From assembly GCA_015075625.1 (NCBI GenBank), contig JABTTZ010000003.1, positions 434,001 through 498,000 of the forward strand: DNA of 64,000 nt, read 5' to 3'. The DNA is from Anaerolineales bacterium. Its GTDB lineage: Bacteria > Chloroflexota > Anaerolineae > Aggregatilineales > UBA2796. Within the stretch, counting starts at the first letter, position 1. The number at the start of each line of letters is the position of its first letter. The translations under genes were made by a program, and so were the position numbers. The notes under the pieces were generated by a model that was not told the origin of the DNA, ran no database searches, and saw only the letters and a program-made list of their open reading frames with translations. Below, piece by piece: positions 43,912 to 52,668 of this stretch.

Positions 43912-44741
43912 CAGAACAACCTTGCTGGTTCTTCGGCAATCTCGCGCTGCGCCAATTCAAAGTAATCGGGCAGAATCTCAATCCCAATCCCGCTGCGGCG
44001 TAAGCGTTTTGCCACGCGGATCGCCGTCCCCGATCCCATAAACGGATCAAGCACGGTGTCATATTCGCGGGTGAACAGCTTGATAAACCATTCAGGGAGC
44101 GCTTCGGGAAATGCCGCGCTGTGATTCTTATTGCGCGTTTCTGTTGCCATATGGAGGACATTCGTCGGGTACACTTTATCCCGTTCCAGCCAATTCGCCA
44201 CGCGCTTGCCAAACCCGCTGCCCACTTTGGAGGTATCTCGTACTTTGTCTGTCTCGCTCAGGTTTTTCAGGCGTTTCTCTGCCCAATCCCCCATCGGGAT
44301 CATCACCTCGTCCTGATACATGGCAAACTGGCGCTGTTTGTTGAATTGCAGCAAGCGTTCCCACGAATCCCGAAAGCGATTCGACCACTTCCCCGGATAG
44401 CTATTTTTCTTGTGCCACACAAATTCTTCCGTCCAAAGCCACCCTTGTTTGCGCATGGCAAGGATCAGTTCCAAGACATAGGTGTGCCGCTCCCCATCAA
44501 CGACTTTCTCTTTGATGTTGAGGATGAACGTCCCTGTCGGTTTCAAAACGCGAAGAAGTTCTTGGGAGATCGGTAAAAACCACGCCACATAGGCATCCGG
44601 CGGCACACCACCATAGGTTGCCTTGCGGTTATCGGCGTAGGGTGGGGAGGTGATGATCAGGTCAATGCTGTTCTCTTGGCGCGTTTTCAGCACATCCAGA
44701 CAATCCCCCAAAATGAGGTCTATCGTCACTACATCACTCAT
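43911..44741 (-). CDS. Site-specific DNA methyltransferase, beta class
   Basis: 276 residues from ATG at 44741 (an in-frame GTG at 44759 is possible). SAM-dependent amino-methyltransferase. The catalytic TSPPYADNR (motif IV, TSPPY) lies near the N-terminus and the SAM-binding DPFMGSGTAIRVAKRL near the C-terminus, the order of the beta class. TSPPY is usual for N4-cytosine enzymes, although adenine specificity is possible. It probably formed an operon with the restriction nuclease whose remnant follows; now an orphan methyltransferase. Confidence 0.9.
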   Translation of the reverse strand: MSDVVTIDLILGDCLDVLKTRQENSIDLIITSPPYADNRKATYGGVPPDAYVAWFLPISQELLRVLKPTGTFILNIKEKVVDGERHTYVLELILAMRKQGWLWTEEFVWHKKNSYPGKWSNRFRDSWERLLQFNKQRQFAMYQDEVMIPMGDWAEKRLKNLSETDKVRDTSKVGSGFGKRVANWLERDKVYPTNVLHMATETRNKNHSAAFPEALPEWFIKLFTREYDTVLDPFMGSGTAIRVAKRLRRSGIGIEILPDYFELAQREIAEEPARLF

Positions 44742-44881
44742 TGTGACCCATCCCCTCACTCATCCTCATCCTCTCTATCGCCTCTTGGGTAATGTCCCCT
44801 AGTGTACCTTATTCGCTTACGCACACACGCACAGGGTACTCTTCTTGCCTCTCCTCTGAAGTCTCGCCATAATTATTCGGC

Positions 44882-47800
44882 ATGATCAGCCCACACCTAT
44901 CCACAACACCCCTCGCCACCTTTGGCAACCGCTACCGCATTGGCGATACGCTTGGCATTGGCGGGATGGGCGCAGTCTACCGCGCCATAGACCGCCTCAC
45001 CGGACGCAGCGTGGCGATCAAGCGTGTTCTTATGGCGACAGAGCGCTTGCAATTCTCCCAGTCTACCGGCGCACGTGATCTGCGGCTTGCCCTCACCCAA
45101 GAATTCCGCACCCTTGCCAGCCTTCGCCACCCGCACATCATCAATGTTATTGACTACGGCTTTGACTCCGGCGGGCTGCCCTTCTATACGATGGAGTTGG
45201 TGGAAGGCGCACAGAACATCCTTCACTATGGGTTGGAAAAACTCCTTGAGCGCCGCTTGGAACTGCTTGCCCAAGTCCTCTTGGCGTTGGCATACCTTCA
45301 CCGGCGGGGGATCATCCACCGCGATATAAAGCCCGACAACATCCTCATCGATCAGGATGAGGTTAAGGTGCTGGATTTCGGCTTAGCCATTGCCCGCACC
45401 GATCTCCCTCTCGAATCCGAGACGGTGGGGACGCTTGCCTACATTGCCCCCGAAATGCTCAGCGGCAAACCAGCGATAGAGGCAAGCGATCTCTATTCCG
45501 TTGGCATGATCGCCTATGAACTGCTCAGCGGGCGCTATCCCTTTGACAAAGAAGAATTCGCCAAACTCACCGTCGCTGTCCTCCACGAAACACCCTCTTG
45601 GGAAGGTATTCCCCCTCACCTTCAACCCCTTTTGGCAACGCTTCTCCAAAAAGACCCCGCCAAGCGCTATCAAGATGCCTATGCCGTGTTGGATGAATTA
45701 CAGCGGATCGCCGGCGTGACCATCCCCCGCGAAAATGCCGTGATCCGCGAGAGCTTTCTTCAGGCAGCCGCCTTTGTGGGGCGCGAAAAAGAAATGACTA
45801 CCCTCATCGCCGCACTCCACCGTGCCAAAGAAGGCAAAGGAAGTGCGTGGCTGCTCGGAGGGGAATCCGGCGTGGGCAAAACACGTCTTCTTGATGAACT
45901 GCGTATTCGGGCATTGGTCGAGGGGGCGCTTGTTGTTCGCGGCAACGCCATTCCCGAATCAGCGGTGAGCGATGTGCTTTGGCGAGAGCCAATCCGCCGC
46001 CTTGTGCTGAACATCGAACTCACCCCCAGCCATGCGGCGGTCTTACAAACCCTCATCCCCGATCTGCAAACCCTGACCGAGGTCACCCCAACGGAGACGA
46101 TCCCCGAAGGGATGGAGCGCCGCGAACGCTTGAAATCGGCTGTCTTTGAAGTCTTTCGCGCCCAGCCACACCCCCTTGTTCTCATCTTGGAAGACCTTCA
46201 ATGGGCGGGCAACCTTGATCTCTTAAAAACGCTCCTCGAACAGGTCACCGCCCATCCCTGGCTCATTGTGGCGAACTTCCGCGACGATGAAGTCCCCTCT
46301 CTCCCCGCCAAACTCCCCGAAATGACTTTTATGAAGGTACTGCGTCTCGATAAACAGGCAATCACCGCGCTCAGCGTCAGTATGCTTGGCACAGCCGGTG
46401 ACGCCCCACCCGTCATTGATCTGCTTGAGCGGGAGACAGAGGGCAATGTGTTTTTCATTGTCGAGGTCGTTCGCGCCCTTGCCGAACGCGCCGGACAGCT
46501 GAGCGATATTGCCAATCAGACTCTTCCCCGTCAAGTCTTTTCGGGGGGCATTCAGACCGTCGTCCGGCGGCGTTTGGAGCGTGTCCCCGTTTGGGCAAAA
46601 ACCCTACTGGAATTGGCGGCGGTGCGTGGGCGCATAGTGGATGTTCCCCTCATGGAATGGATCGTCCGCCAGACGCTCAACATGCCCACTGTCTCCGCGT
46701 GGCTGATGGCATGTACGGGCGCCTCGGTGATGGTCATCCGCGAGGAACAGTAGGGCTTCAGCCACGACAAAATCCGTGAGGCGATCCTTGCCGATCTCCC
46801 ATCAGAGCGCCGCCGCACCCACCATACCGACATTGGGCGGGCATTGGAAAGCGTCCATAATGCCTCCCCCTATTTTGCCACCATTGCCTACCACTATCGC
46901 ATGGCGGGCGAGGGGCGGCGCGAACTAGATTACCTGATTCCAGCGGCACGGGCGGTAAACGCCAGCAACGACCCGACAGAGGTGAAAAAGATTGCAGATC
47001 GCGCCTTTGCCCTGTTAGAAACCCTCCAGATCGTCCTCCCTCCGGCAGAGATGAATGATCTCTATGATATGGCGGGGTGGTCGGCGCTTTACCTCGGTGA
47101 TGCCGCGAAAGCTGATCAGTATTTCCAAGCGCAGTTCAACAAGGCAGAGGCGATTCATCACCCCTATTTCAAAGCCGATGCGCTTGGCAACCTCTCCTCC
47201 GTCGCTTGGCAGATTGGCGATTACGCCGCCTCGCTCGATTACGCCACCCAAGCCCTTGATCTTTACATCACCCTCCGCGATCCATTCGGTATGGCGCAGG
47301 CACGCAACAAGATCGGTGCGCTGCAGCGCCTTCTTGGTGATTTGAACGGCGCTTACGAGAGCGGCATCGAGGCGCTTGCCCTCTACCAATCGATTGACAA
47401 CACCTTTGGCATGTCCGAGGCGTACCACAACCTCGGCTTGGTTGCCCAACTCCAAGGCGATTTCACGGCGGCGCTCCAGCATTTCACGGCGACGCTCACC
47501 CTCCAACGGAGCGGCGGCAACACCATGAACCTGAAATACACCCTTAACGCGCTAGGGATCATCAGCGCCACCGTCGGAAACTACGCGCAGGCAGAGACGT
47601 ACCTTCTGGAAAGCCTTGCCCTATCGCGGCGGGCAAATGTCCAGCGCCAAATGAGCAACACGCTTTGCAACTTGGGCAATATCACCCTCCGGCAAGGCAA
47701 CATCCCACAGGCATTCGCCTATCTGAAGGAGGCGGTGGGGATTGCCGAGACAATTGCCAACAATCGCATCATCTCATGGGGGAAAGAACGCCTCAGCGTG

Positions 47801-48292
47801 ATCGCCATTATGGAGGGCAGGGTTGAGTATGCCGCTGTGCTGCTTCAAGACGGTTTAGCGGTTGCTGAAAGGACAGGGGAATCATGGCTGATTGCCAATG
47901 CACAGGCGGGGTTGGGCTATCTCGCTGTGAAACAAGGGCATCTGCGGGAGGGGTTGACGCACTACCAACAAGCCCTTGCCATTGCCCACGCGCTGCGGAT
48001 GATCCCAACGGCGCTCGTCTATATGGCTCATATGGCGTGGGTTTTCGCCCTGCGCGGTGAGCCAGAACGGGCGGCGAAACTCTATGGTTTCATTGAGGGG
48101 CATAAGGCGCTCAACAGCGAGGCGCGTGAGGCGCTGTCCCTCGTCCTCCCAGAGATTCTTCTCGATCTGGAGGATGAAGCGTTTCTCGCCGCGAAAGCGC
48201 AAGGTCAGTCTATTCCCTTTGATGCACACGCCGAGGCGCTCTTAAACGAGGCTGACCCCAACAATCTAGTAGACGACCACAGTAATTTCTAA
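44882..48292 (+). pseudogene. Ser/Thr kinase-AAA ATPase-TPR protein split by an amber codon
   Basis: 1137 codons in one frame with a single TAG at codon 624 (46751-46753). The kinase has GIGGMGAVYRA, VAIKRV, HRDIKPDN (146-153) and DFG (165-167). The ATPase has LLGGESGVGKTRLLDELR (about 321-338) and LVLILEDLQWA, so Walker A and B are intact. TPR repeats run through the C-terminal ~450 residues. The context REEQ*GFSHDKIREAIL matches a phrase normally carrying Trp or another residue before x-F-S-H-D, so the TAG is probably a TGG-to-TAG change. Everything else looks functional. Either a nonsense mutation, a sequencing error, or read-through; a 623-residue kinase-ATPase alone could still be made. 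Confidence 0.8.
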
Positions 48293-48445
48293 AGAACCCC
48301 TATCCCCCCCGGTTACTGCGCAGCAGTCGCCTTTCCCTGTATACCGGGAAAGGGGGAGAAAGTCCCTCTCTTTGTTTACGGGGTAGGGTTTCCAAGCTCC
48401 GAAGGGGTGGTTACTCTTAGCCCGCTGCTTTAGCGGCGGGATCAC
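48285..48445 (-). repeat. Dispersed intergenic repeat, core family copy
   Basis: Begins with TTTCTAAAGAACCCC, then G/C-run stems (CTTTCCC ... GGGAAAG), CTCCGAAGGGGTGGTTAC and AGCCCGCTGCTTTAGCGGCGGG. The last phrases match 12.75-12.86 kb in the same orientation. The start, including CTAGTAGACGACCACAGT just upstream, mirrors the reverse complement of 54.38-54.42 kb. Confidence 0.65.
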
Positions 48446-48495
48446 TGGGATTACAATATCAACACAACCTCGATGGATAGGGGGGTGAAACAGTC

Positions 48496-48530
48496 CCAAA
48501 ACAAAAAGAGCGGGTCGCCTGACCCGCTCT
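48496..48530 (-). terminator. Intrinsic terminator of the Zn-ribbon/OB-fold pair
   Basis: On the minus strand AGAGCGGGTC and GACCCGCTCT form a perfect 10-base stem around AGGC, followed by TTTTGTTTTG. It lies 31 bases downstream of the stop at 48561. Confidence 0.9.
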
Positions 48531-48560
48531 CGCCTTTTCTCTTGGTGCGCCTACGTTGGC

Positions 48561-48863
48561 TCAGCCCCGCTCCACCAGAGGGCGGAATTTATAGCCATAG
48601 ACAATCGGCGCACTTGCCCCATCATTACGCAGCCGCCGTGTGACCATCTCTACAGGCATCCCGATTTCCGGTGCGCCCTCAAGGTCGGTCAGTTGCGCCG
48701 TGATCATCGGACCTTCGTCTAACTTCACCAGCGCTAAAACATAAGGGGCTTGTCCCTCAAAGCCTTCTGGCGCGTCTTGGATCAGTGTGTAGCTGTAGAC
48801 TTCACCTCGTCCGGTAAGCGGAACTTCCGTCAGGCGGTGTGCGTCTGTCCGTGTGTCGGTCAT
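48561..48863 (-). CDS. OB-fold protein (DUF35-type C-terminal domain)
   Basis: 100 residues. GRGEVYSYTLIQDAPEGFEGQAPYVLALVKLDEGPMITAQL and VEMVTRRLRNDG match the acyl-CoA-associated OB fold (DUF35). In most relatives this domain is fused behind a zinc ribbon and partners a thiolase-like enzyme; here the ribbon-like part is a separate gene 21 bases upstream and no thiolase is adjacent. Followed by a strong terminator. Confidence 0.85.
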   Translation of the reverse strand: MTDTRTDAHRLTEVPLTGRGEVYSYTLIQDAPEGFEGQAPYVLALVKLDEGPMITAQLTDLEGAPEIGMPVEMVTRRLRNDGASAPIVYGYKFRPLVERG

Positions 48864-48884
48864 GCGTGACCCCCTACGAACGCC

Positions 48885-49076
48885 TTAGCGTCCGGCTTTT
48901 TGCAGTTCCGCTTGCGCCATGCGTGGCAGACGAGTCACTTCGGTGGCTTCGACAGCCGCTGTTGGCTGTGGTGCGGTGCTGCGCGGCGGGAAGGCAATGA
49001 CGCCCGTCGCCTCGTCACGAACTGCCACCAATTGATACCGCTGCTTATTCAGTCGCCAGTTTTGCGGAACATTCAT
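48885..49076 (-). CDS. Cysteine-less rubredoxin-like ribbon protein (DUF35 N-terminal type)
   Basis: 63 residues. PQNWRLNKQRYQLVAVRDEATGVIAFPPRS follows the frame of the DUF35 zinc ribbon (W-R-x-x-x-x-R-Y ... FPPR), but every zinc-binding cysteine is replaced. The C-terminal 30 residues are Ala/Glu-rich. Its partner OB-fold gene lies just downstream. I infer a scaffold that no longer binds zinc. Confidence 0.65.
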   Translation of the reverse strand: MNVPQNWRLNKQRYQLVAVRDEATGVIAFPPRSTAPQPTAAVEATEVTRLPRMAQAELQKAGR

Positions 49077-49234
49077 GATCGTAAATCCTCGTTAGTCGCC
49101 TTATCGCTTTCGATGAGCGTGGTTGCTTGTGTTATTGCTCACAAAGATAACAGGTTGAGCCTATCAAAACCTATCACAGACACCCCAAAAGCTATCCGAA
49201 AGCCCCGCAACGCGCCTCTATCTTAGATTGCCTC

Positions 49235-49262
49235 TTTACATTTTTTTAGGCTGACCTAAAAT
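49235..49262 (+). promoter_or_regulatory. Promoter with DtxR/MntR-like operator
   Basis: TTTACA (49235-49240) and TAAAAT (49257-49262) are 16 bases apart. The spacer carries TTTTAGG (49244-49250) and CCTAAAA (49255-49261) as a perfect 7-bp inverted repeat with a 4-base centre, close to the TTAGG...CCTAA core of DtxR/IdeR/MntR sites and overlapping the -10. Repression by a metal-bound regulator is inferred. Confidence 0.6.
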
Positions 49263-49300
49263 AGAAACCAGAAAATTCATTATCACCTTGTGAGGGTTGT

Positions 49301-50500
49301 ATGGACGATTCAGACGTAGGCGGCAATCCATCTGTCAGTCGCCGTAAATTCATTGGCTTGAGCGCCGGTGCGACAGCCGTCACCTTAGGGGCGGGCTTGT
49401 TAGGGCGCTCGGCAAAGGCACAAACTGCTCAACCCGGCTCCTCCCTAATTCCCCCCGATGCGATCTGTGGTGATTCAACGACACGCCCGCAAATCCCCCC
49501 CGCGCAAGGGCATAGCGGGCATGGAACACAAATGCTGCTGGGACGTGTCGATCATGAACGCAACGGCTTTGATCCGATGGACATGCTCGTTGACTGGGAT
49601 TACGGCAAGGTCAGCACCCTGCCCGATGGACGGACGCTCCGTGAGTACGAATTCTCGGCGGGCGAACACGAGATTGAGATTGCGCCGGGGGTGTTCTTCC
49701 CCGCGTGGAGCTATAACGGGCGGGTGCCGGGTCCGACCATTCGCTGCACCGAAGGGGACCTGATTCGGGTCACCTTCTCCAACTTCAGCACCCACCCCCA
49801 CACCATCCATTTTCACGGTTTTCACAAAGCGGATATGGACGGCGTGCCGGGCATTGGTGCGGGGGAAATTCAACCGGGGCAATCCTTCACCTATGAATTT
49901 GACGCCGATCCCTTCGGCTGCCATCTCTACCACTGCCACGCCACACCGCTCAAGCGGCACATTCACAAGGGGATGTATGGTGCGTTCATCATTGATCCCA
50001 AGCCCGGACGCCCCCCCGCCCGCGAATTCATGATGATGATGAACGCCTTTGACACCAATTTTGACAGCGCCAACGAAATCTATGCCGTGAATACGGTGGG
50101 GCATGAGTTTATGCACCGCCCGATCCCGGTGAAGGTCGGCGAACTCGTGCGGATTTACCTGATCAATATCATTGAGTTTGATCTCATCAATTCCTTCCAC
50201 CTCCACGCGAATTTTTTTGACTATTACGATACCGGCACAACCCGCCAGCCCACACTCCGCATGGTCGATACGATCATGCAGGCTCAGGGACAGCGTGGAA
50301 TTCTGGAATTCAAATTCCGTTGGGCAGGCAAATTTATGTTCCATGCCCATGTTAGCGAGTTTGCCGAATTGGGCTGGATGGGCTTCTTCAACGCGGTGGA
50401 GCCAGACAAGTTTGACGACGCCTTAGCCCTTGCCGAGGTGGACGCCGAATGGGACAAGCGATCCGTCAGCGGCAGCACCACACCCCCGGAGGCATCATGA
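49301..50500 (+). CDS. Tat-exported two-domain multicopper oxidase
   Basis: 399 residues. A Tat signal (SRRKFIGLSAGATAVTLGAG) exports the folded protein. Copper ligands are visible: HPHTIHFHGFH in cupredoxin domain 1, GCHLYHCHATPLKRHIHKGMYG (type 1 copper Cys/His and bridging ligands) and, in domain 2, NSFHLHANFF and MFHAHVSEFAELGW. The HCHATPLKRHIHKGM arrangement resembles copper nitrite reductase, but a two-domain laccase or metal oxidase is equally possible. Spacing of GAGGG to ATG is good. The next gene overlaps as ATGA, so oxidase and metal transporter are made together. Confidence 0.9.
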   Translation: MDDSDVGGNPSVSRRKFIGLSAGATAVTLGAGLLGRSAKAQTAQPGSSLIPPDAICGDSTTRPQIPPAQGHSGHGTQMLLGRVDHERNGFDPMDMLVDWDYGKVSTLPDGRTLREYEFSAGEHEIEIAPGVFFPAWSYNGRVPGPTIRCTEGDLIRVTFSNFSTHPHTIHFHGFHKADMDGVPGIGAGEIQPGQSFTYEFDADPFGCHLYHCHATPLKRHIHKGMYGAFIIDPKPGRPPAREFMMMMNAFDTNFDSANEIYAVNTVGHEFMHRPIPVKVGELVRIYLINIIEFDLINSFHLHANFFDYYDTGTTRQPTLRMVDTIMQAQGQRGILEFKFRWAGKFMFHAHVSEFAELGWMGFFNAVEPDKFDDALALAEVDAEWDKRSVSGSTTPPEAS

Positions 50501-51702
50501 ATACCCAATCACAGCCAGAGGCAGCCCCGCCACCGGAAAGGTTGTCAGGGACAGTTTGGCTCTTGGCGCTCATTCCCTTCATTCTCTTGGGCGTCGTTCT
50601 CGCTTACCTTGTGGCGACGGGCGGCGGGCTAACGGAATTGGCGGGTCCACCTGTGGAAAAAATCACCATCCAGCGGATCACCTTGCCCGAAGCGGGCATC
50701 ATCCGTGTGGAGGTGATCAACGATGGTCCCCAAGAAGTGACCATTCCCCAAGTCTTGGTCGATGACGCCTATTTTTACTTCACCGTAGAGCCCTCCACAA
50801 CCATCCCGCGCCTCGGACGCGCCACCTTCACCATTCCCTACCCCTGGGTGAACCAAGAGTCACACACAGTGGGCTTGATCACCTCGCTAGGGACGACCTT
50901 TGTCGGGGTTATTGGGGCTGCCGTCCAAACCCCCCAACCCTCCGCCACGCTCTTTGCCCAGTTTGGCTTGGTGGGCTTGTATGTGGGCATTGTCCCAATC
51001 TTTTTGGGCTTGTTGTGGTATCCCTTCATGCGCCGCCTCAGCCGCCAAGCGATCAACTTCATCCTAGCGCTGACCGTTGGCTTGTTGGTCTACCTCGCCA
51101 TTGGCACCTGGTTAGATGCCAACGAATTCGCCGCAACACTGCCCGCCTTTTGGCAGGGCGTGCCGCTGGTCATCTTCATTGGCGTTATCACCTTGGGCGG
51201 TTTGCTTGCCTTTGGCAGTATGGGCAAAGGTAAGGAAAGCACCCCGCTCGGTATCTCTTATCGGATTGCTATTGGCATTGGCTTGCATAATCTGGGCGAA
51301 GGGCTGGCGATTGGCGCGGCGTTTGCTCTCGGTTCGGCGGCATTGGGGACATTCCTCGTGTTAGGCTTCACCCTTCACAACATTACCGAAGGCGTTGGGA
51401 TTGCCGCCCCTATTGTCCGCAAAAACCCGGGACTGCGGCATTTTGCCCTTCTCTTGTTGGTCAGCGGCGGACCCGCTATTGTGGGAACATGGTTCGGCGG
51501 CTTTGCTTTCGATCCCGTCTTGGCGACCGTTTTTCTTGCCGTTGGCGTGGGGGCGATTTTGCAAGTGGTCTGGGAAGTAGGGCGGCTTGTTGCCCGTGAT
51601 ACCCTGGCGCTTGGCAAGCCTCTGATCAATTGGGTGAATCTATGCGGGGTTGTCGTCGGTCTTGCCCTGATGTATTTCACGGCATTTTTCGTCAAATTCT
51701 AA
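50497..51702 (+). CDS. ZIP-family metal transporter with extracytoplasmic domain
   Basis: 401 residues from ATG at 50497, overlapping the oxidase stop. ZIP signatures are GIGLHNLGEGLAIGAAF and FTLHNITEGVGIAAPI, in which the histidines and glutamates line the metal path (zinc, iron or manganese). Unusually, a first membrane helix (LLALIPFILLGVVLAYLV) is followed by a ~100-residue soluble beta-rich segment (IIRVEVINDGPQEVTIPQVLVDD) that looks cupredoxin-like, before the eight-helix core. It may receive metal from the multicopper oxidase upstream. Confidence 0.85.
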   Translation: MNTQSQPEAAPPPERLSGTVWLLALIPFILLGVVLAYLVATGGGLTELAGPPVEKITIQRITLPEAGIIRVEVINDGPQEVTIPQVLVDDAYFYFTVEPSTTIPRLGRATFTIPYPWVNQESHTVGLITSLGTTFVGVIGAAVQTPQPSATLFAQFGLVGLYVGIVPIFLGLLWYPFMRRLSRQAINFILALTVGLLVYLAIGTWLDANEFAATLPAFWQGVPLVIFIGVITLGGLLAFGSMGKGKESTPLGISYRIAIGIGLHNLGEGLAIGAAFALGSAALGTFLVLGFTLHNITEGVGIAAPIVRKNPGLRHFALLLLVSGGPAIVGTWFGGFAFDPVLATVFLAVGVGAILQVVWEVGRLVARDTLALGKPLINWVNLCGVVVGLALMYFTAFFVKF

Positions 51703-51721
51703 ACGCAGAGGCATCCTAATC

Positions 51722-52453
51722 ATGGAGAACATTCTTCCTTCCAAGCCATCAGGCATCTCGTCAAAACTCGTGCGGACGGGGATCGTCCTCGCCGCCTTGA
51801 TCCTCATTGGTGGATTGAGCCTGTTCACCTTTGTCTGGCTCTCCGGCGGCAGCGGACAGCCCAGTGGCGACCTAAACACCATTGCCCCCTTGCAATTGAC
51901 AGAGACGCAAACCTTATTTCGTCTTGTCGCAGCGGAATCCGAAGTCCGTTTTGTCATTCAGGAAACGCTCCTCGGCATGCCGACAACGGTAGTCGGCGTC
52001 ACGAATCAGGTAGCCGGCGAGATTGGTGTTGACCTGAACTCGCCCGCGAAATCCCAATTAGGCGGGATTCGGATCAATGTGCGCACCCTAAAAACCGATA
52101 ATGAGATTCGGAATCGGGCGCTGCGTGGGCAAATTTTGCACTCGAATGAGGATCAGTACGAATTCGCCGTCTTTACCCCCACAAAGCTCATCGGCTTGCC
52201 AGAGACGAATCAGGTGGGCGTGCTGCCGAAATTCCAGATTGAGGGCGTGTTAGCGCTGCATGGCGTTTCCCATTCGGTGACCTTTGAGGCAGAAATTACC
52301 ACATTGGCAGCAGCGCGGATCACCGGGCGGGCAGTGGCAACCATTGCCTACCGTGACTTCAAGGTGAGTATTCCCGCTGTGGCAGGGGTGGCAAATGTGG
52401 GCGAAACCGTTCGCTTGGAAATTGATTTCACGGCGATCTCGCACGCATCCTAA
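51722..52453 (+). CDS. Membrane-anchored YceI-family protein
   Basis: 243 residues. An N-terminal helix (GIVLAALILIGGLSLFTFVWL) anchors an extracytoplasmic YceI domain, a lipocalin-like barrel that binds isoprenoid or similar lipids. Family landmarks are SEVRFVIQETLLGMPTTVVG, GGIRINVRTLKTDNEIRNR, LHSNEDQYEFAVF and LALHGVSHSVTFEAEI. Third gene after the oxidase and transporter with an 18-base gap. Confidence 0.88.
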   Translation: MENILPSKPSGISSKLVRTGIVLAALILIGGLSLFTFVWLSGGSGQPSGDLNTIAPLQLTETQTLFRLVAAESEVRFVIQETLLGMPTTVVGVTNQVAGEIGVDLNSPAKSQLGGIRINVRTLKTDNEIRNRALRGQILHSNEDQYEFAVFTPTKLIGLPETNQVGVLPKFQIEGVLALHGVSHSVTFEAEITTLAAARITGRAVATIAYRDFKVSIPAVAGVANVGETVRLEIDFTAISHAS

Positions 52454-52455
52454 CC

Positions 52456-52484
52456 TATCAGAGCGCACACCATGCGCCCTGATA
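52456..52484. terminator. Hairpin after the oxidase-ZIP-YceI operon
   Basis: TATCAGAGCGC pairs with GCGCCCTGATA (one mismatch) around ACACCAT, immediately after the yceI-type gene. There is no U-run, so a weak or Rho-assisted terminator is suggested. Confidence 0.4.
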
Positions 52485-52487
52485 ACT

Positions 52488-52660
52488 ACTAGGGCTTACG
52501 CAGTTAAACGTGTTTACCCTGTATTCATCGAAAGGGGAAGTTTGAGGGGGCTTACCCCTCAAAAAATGGATCCCCCCTTCTCCCAGTGGGAGAAGGGGGT
52601 ACACGCCGAAGGCGGGTCGCAGGGGGATGAGTGCAACTGTGTAACGTCTAAACTACGTGA
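52488..52660. mobile_element. Decayed MITE of the CTTACGCAG family
   Basis: The left end GGCTTACGCAGTT and right end AACTGTGTAACGTC are imperfect inverted repeats related to the ends of the element at 11864-11996. The interior also matches it (GTGTTTACC, GAGGGGG-CTTACCCCTCAAAAAATG) and carries a CCCCCTTCTCCCAGTGGGAGAAGGGGG stem. Flanks AACTAC on both sides suggest a remnant of the same target duplication. Confidence 0.6.
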
Positions 52661-52668
52661 GGTGGGCG

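Noticed and set aside
49475-50350. 291-codon minus-strand frame
   Set aside because: Shadow of the multicopper oxidase, which has all copper ligands.
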